DNA of 5,223 bases from positions 1 to 5,223 of the forward strand of contig JAESUI010000339.1 of the NCBI GenBank assembly GCA_016763135.1, written 5' to 3'. This stretch comes from Flavobacteriales bacterium (GTDB lineage Bacteria; Bacteroidota; Bacteroidia; Flavobacteriales_E; Vicingaceae). Within the stretch, counting starts at the first letter, position 1. Each line of letters starts with the position of its first letter. The notes under the pieces were generated by a model. The model worked only from the letters and a program-made list of their open reading frames with translations, searched no databases and was not told the DNA's origin. The position numbers and the translations under genes were made by a program. This document shows positions 4,692-5,223 of the stretch, in pieces.

Positions 4692-5223
4692 GGGTATTTA
4701 TTCATCATTTCATTTACTTCTGCTCTTACTTCATCAATAACAGCTTCATCATCTCTGTTGGTAATTACTCTATCCAGTAATTCTACAATTTTCACTATTT
4801 CATCTTCTTTAACCCCTCTAGTTGTGATAGCTGCTGTTCCAACTCTAATTCCAGATGTTACAAATGGAGATTTATCATCAAAAGGAACCATATTTTTATT
4901 CACAGTTATATCAGCAGTAACTAAAATGTTTTCTGCCTCTTTTCCTGTAATATCTTTAGAACGTAAATCGATTAACATTGAATGATTTTCTGTTCCTCCA
5001 GAAATTACACCATAGCCTTTTTTAGTTAATTCTTCTGCCATTACTTTAGCATTTTTCATTACTTGCACGCAGTAATCCATGTACTCATCAGACATAGCTT
5101 CTTTAAAAGCAACAGCTTTAGCAGCTATAACATGTTCTAATGGTCCACCTTGATTCCCTGGAAACACAGCCGAATTAAGCAAGGTTGACATTTTCTTTAA
5201 TTTTCCTGATTTTAATTTCAATC
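4676..5223 (-). CDS. glyA: Serine hydroxymethyltransferase, C-terminal part, runs off the right edge
   Basis: The visible 182 or so codons are the C-terminal portion of the PLP enzyme that converts serine and tetrahydrofolate to glycine and 5,10-methylene-tetrahydrofolate in the cytoplasm. Recognised motifs, counted from the first full codon at 5221: SAVFPGNQGGPLEHVIAAKA (17-36), ISGGTENHSMLIDLR (73-87), ITVNKNMVPFDDKSP (105-119) and TSGIRVGTAAITTRG (122-136), where Arg126 matches the substrate-carboxylate-binding arginine of the family. The C terminus ends normally with NEMMNKYPLFSL and TAG. The PLP-binding lysine and the start lie beyond the window, so the TTG at the edge is not a start. 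The gene lies directly upstream of fahA with a 60-base gap and no terminator in it. One-carbon metabolism and tyrosine catabolism share no step, so the linkage is probably positional. Confidence 0.96.
   Translation of the reverse strand, partial: LKLKSGKLKKMSTLLNSAVFPGNQGGPLEHVIAAKAVAFKEAMSDEYMDYCVQVMKNAKVMAEELTKKGYGVISGGTENHSMLIDLRSKDITGKEAENILVTADITVNKNMVPFDDKSPFVTSGIRVGTAAITTRGVKEDEIVKIVELLDRVITNRDDEAVIDEVRAEVNEMMNKYPLFSL

Noticed and set aside
4623..4985. 120-residue plus-strand open frame rich in Ser, Thr and Ile
   Set aside because: It lies antisense to the clear glyA coding sequence and has a low-complexity composition expected from reading an AT-rich gene backwards. No start context or family resemblance is seen.
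5219..5221. TTG at the right edge as the start of a short glyA
   Set aside because: The protein sequence at this point is internal to serine hydroxymethyltransferase. The frame stays open to the window end and the PLP-lysine region must lie beyond it.

Overview
The window looks like a piece of chromosome from a member of the Bacteroidota, most likely the Flavobacteriia. The reasons are the strong AT bias of genes and spacers, the absence of Shine-Dalgarno sequences before any start, promoter-like sites of the Bacteroidota type (TTTG, about 20 bases, TAnnTTTG), and gene content typical of that class: a PDZ-containing M61 peptidase, a DUF5684 membrane protein, a 'CCC motif' membrane protein, and adjacent glyA and fahA. 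The assignment rests on recognition of protein and repeat families, not on a database search.

Layout, left to right. Bases 1-263 (minus) hold the first 87 codons of dihydrolipoamide dehydrogenase (lpdA). A 122-base divergent spacer carrying a four-unit 8-bp tandem array separates it from an M61 metallopeptidase gene (386-2092, plus). A 289-base spacer (2093-2381) with a GC-rich palindromic repeat and a probable promoter leads to two small plus-strand membrane-protein genes (2382-2786 and 2849-3208), with a strong intrinsic terminator between them. Bases 3209-3352 form a convergent spacer with an unusually long bidirectional terminator hairpin and a second palindromic element that looks like a dispersed repeat. 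The minus strand then holds fumarylacetoacetase (fahA, 3353-4615) and, upstream of it in the same direction, the C-terminal 181 or so codons of serine hydroxymethyltransferase (glyA, 4676-5223), which runs off the window.

Functionally this is mostly housekeeping metabolism: LpdA serves the 2-oxoacid dehydrogenase and/or glycine cleavage complexes, GlyA interconverts serine and glycine, and FahA completes tyrosine degradation to fumarate and acetoacetate. The M61 peptidase and the two small membrane proteins have no defined pathway here. I see no mobile-element gene, phage gene, CRISPR array, RNA gene, toxin-antitoxin pair or defence system. I found no convincing undescribed system. The parts most worth a second look are non-coding: the palindromic repeats, the tandem arrays sitting in promoters and leaders, and the terminator placed 14 bases before a start codon.
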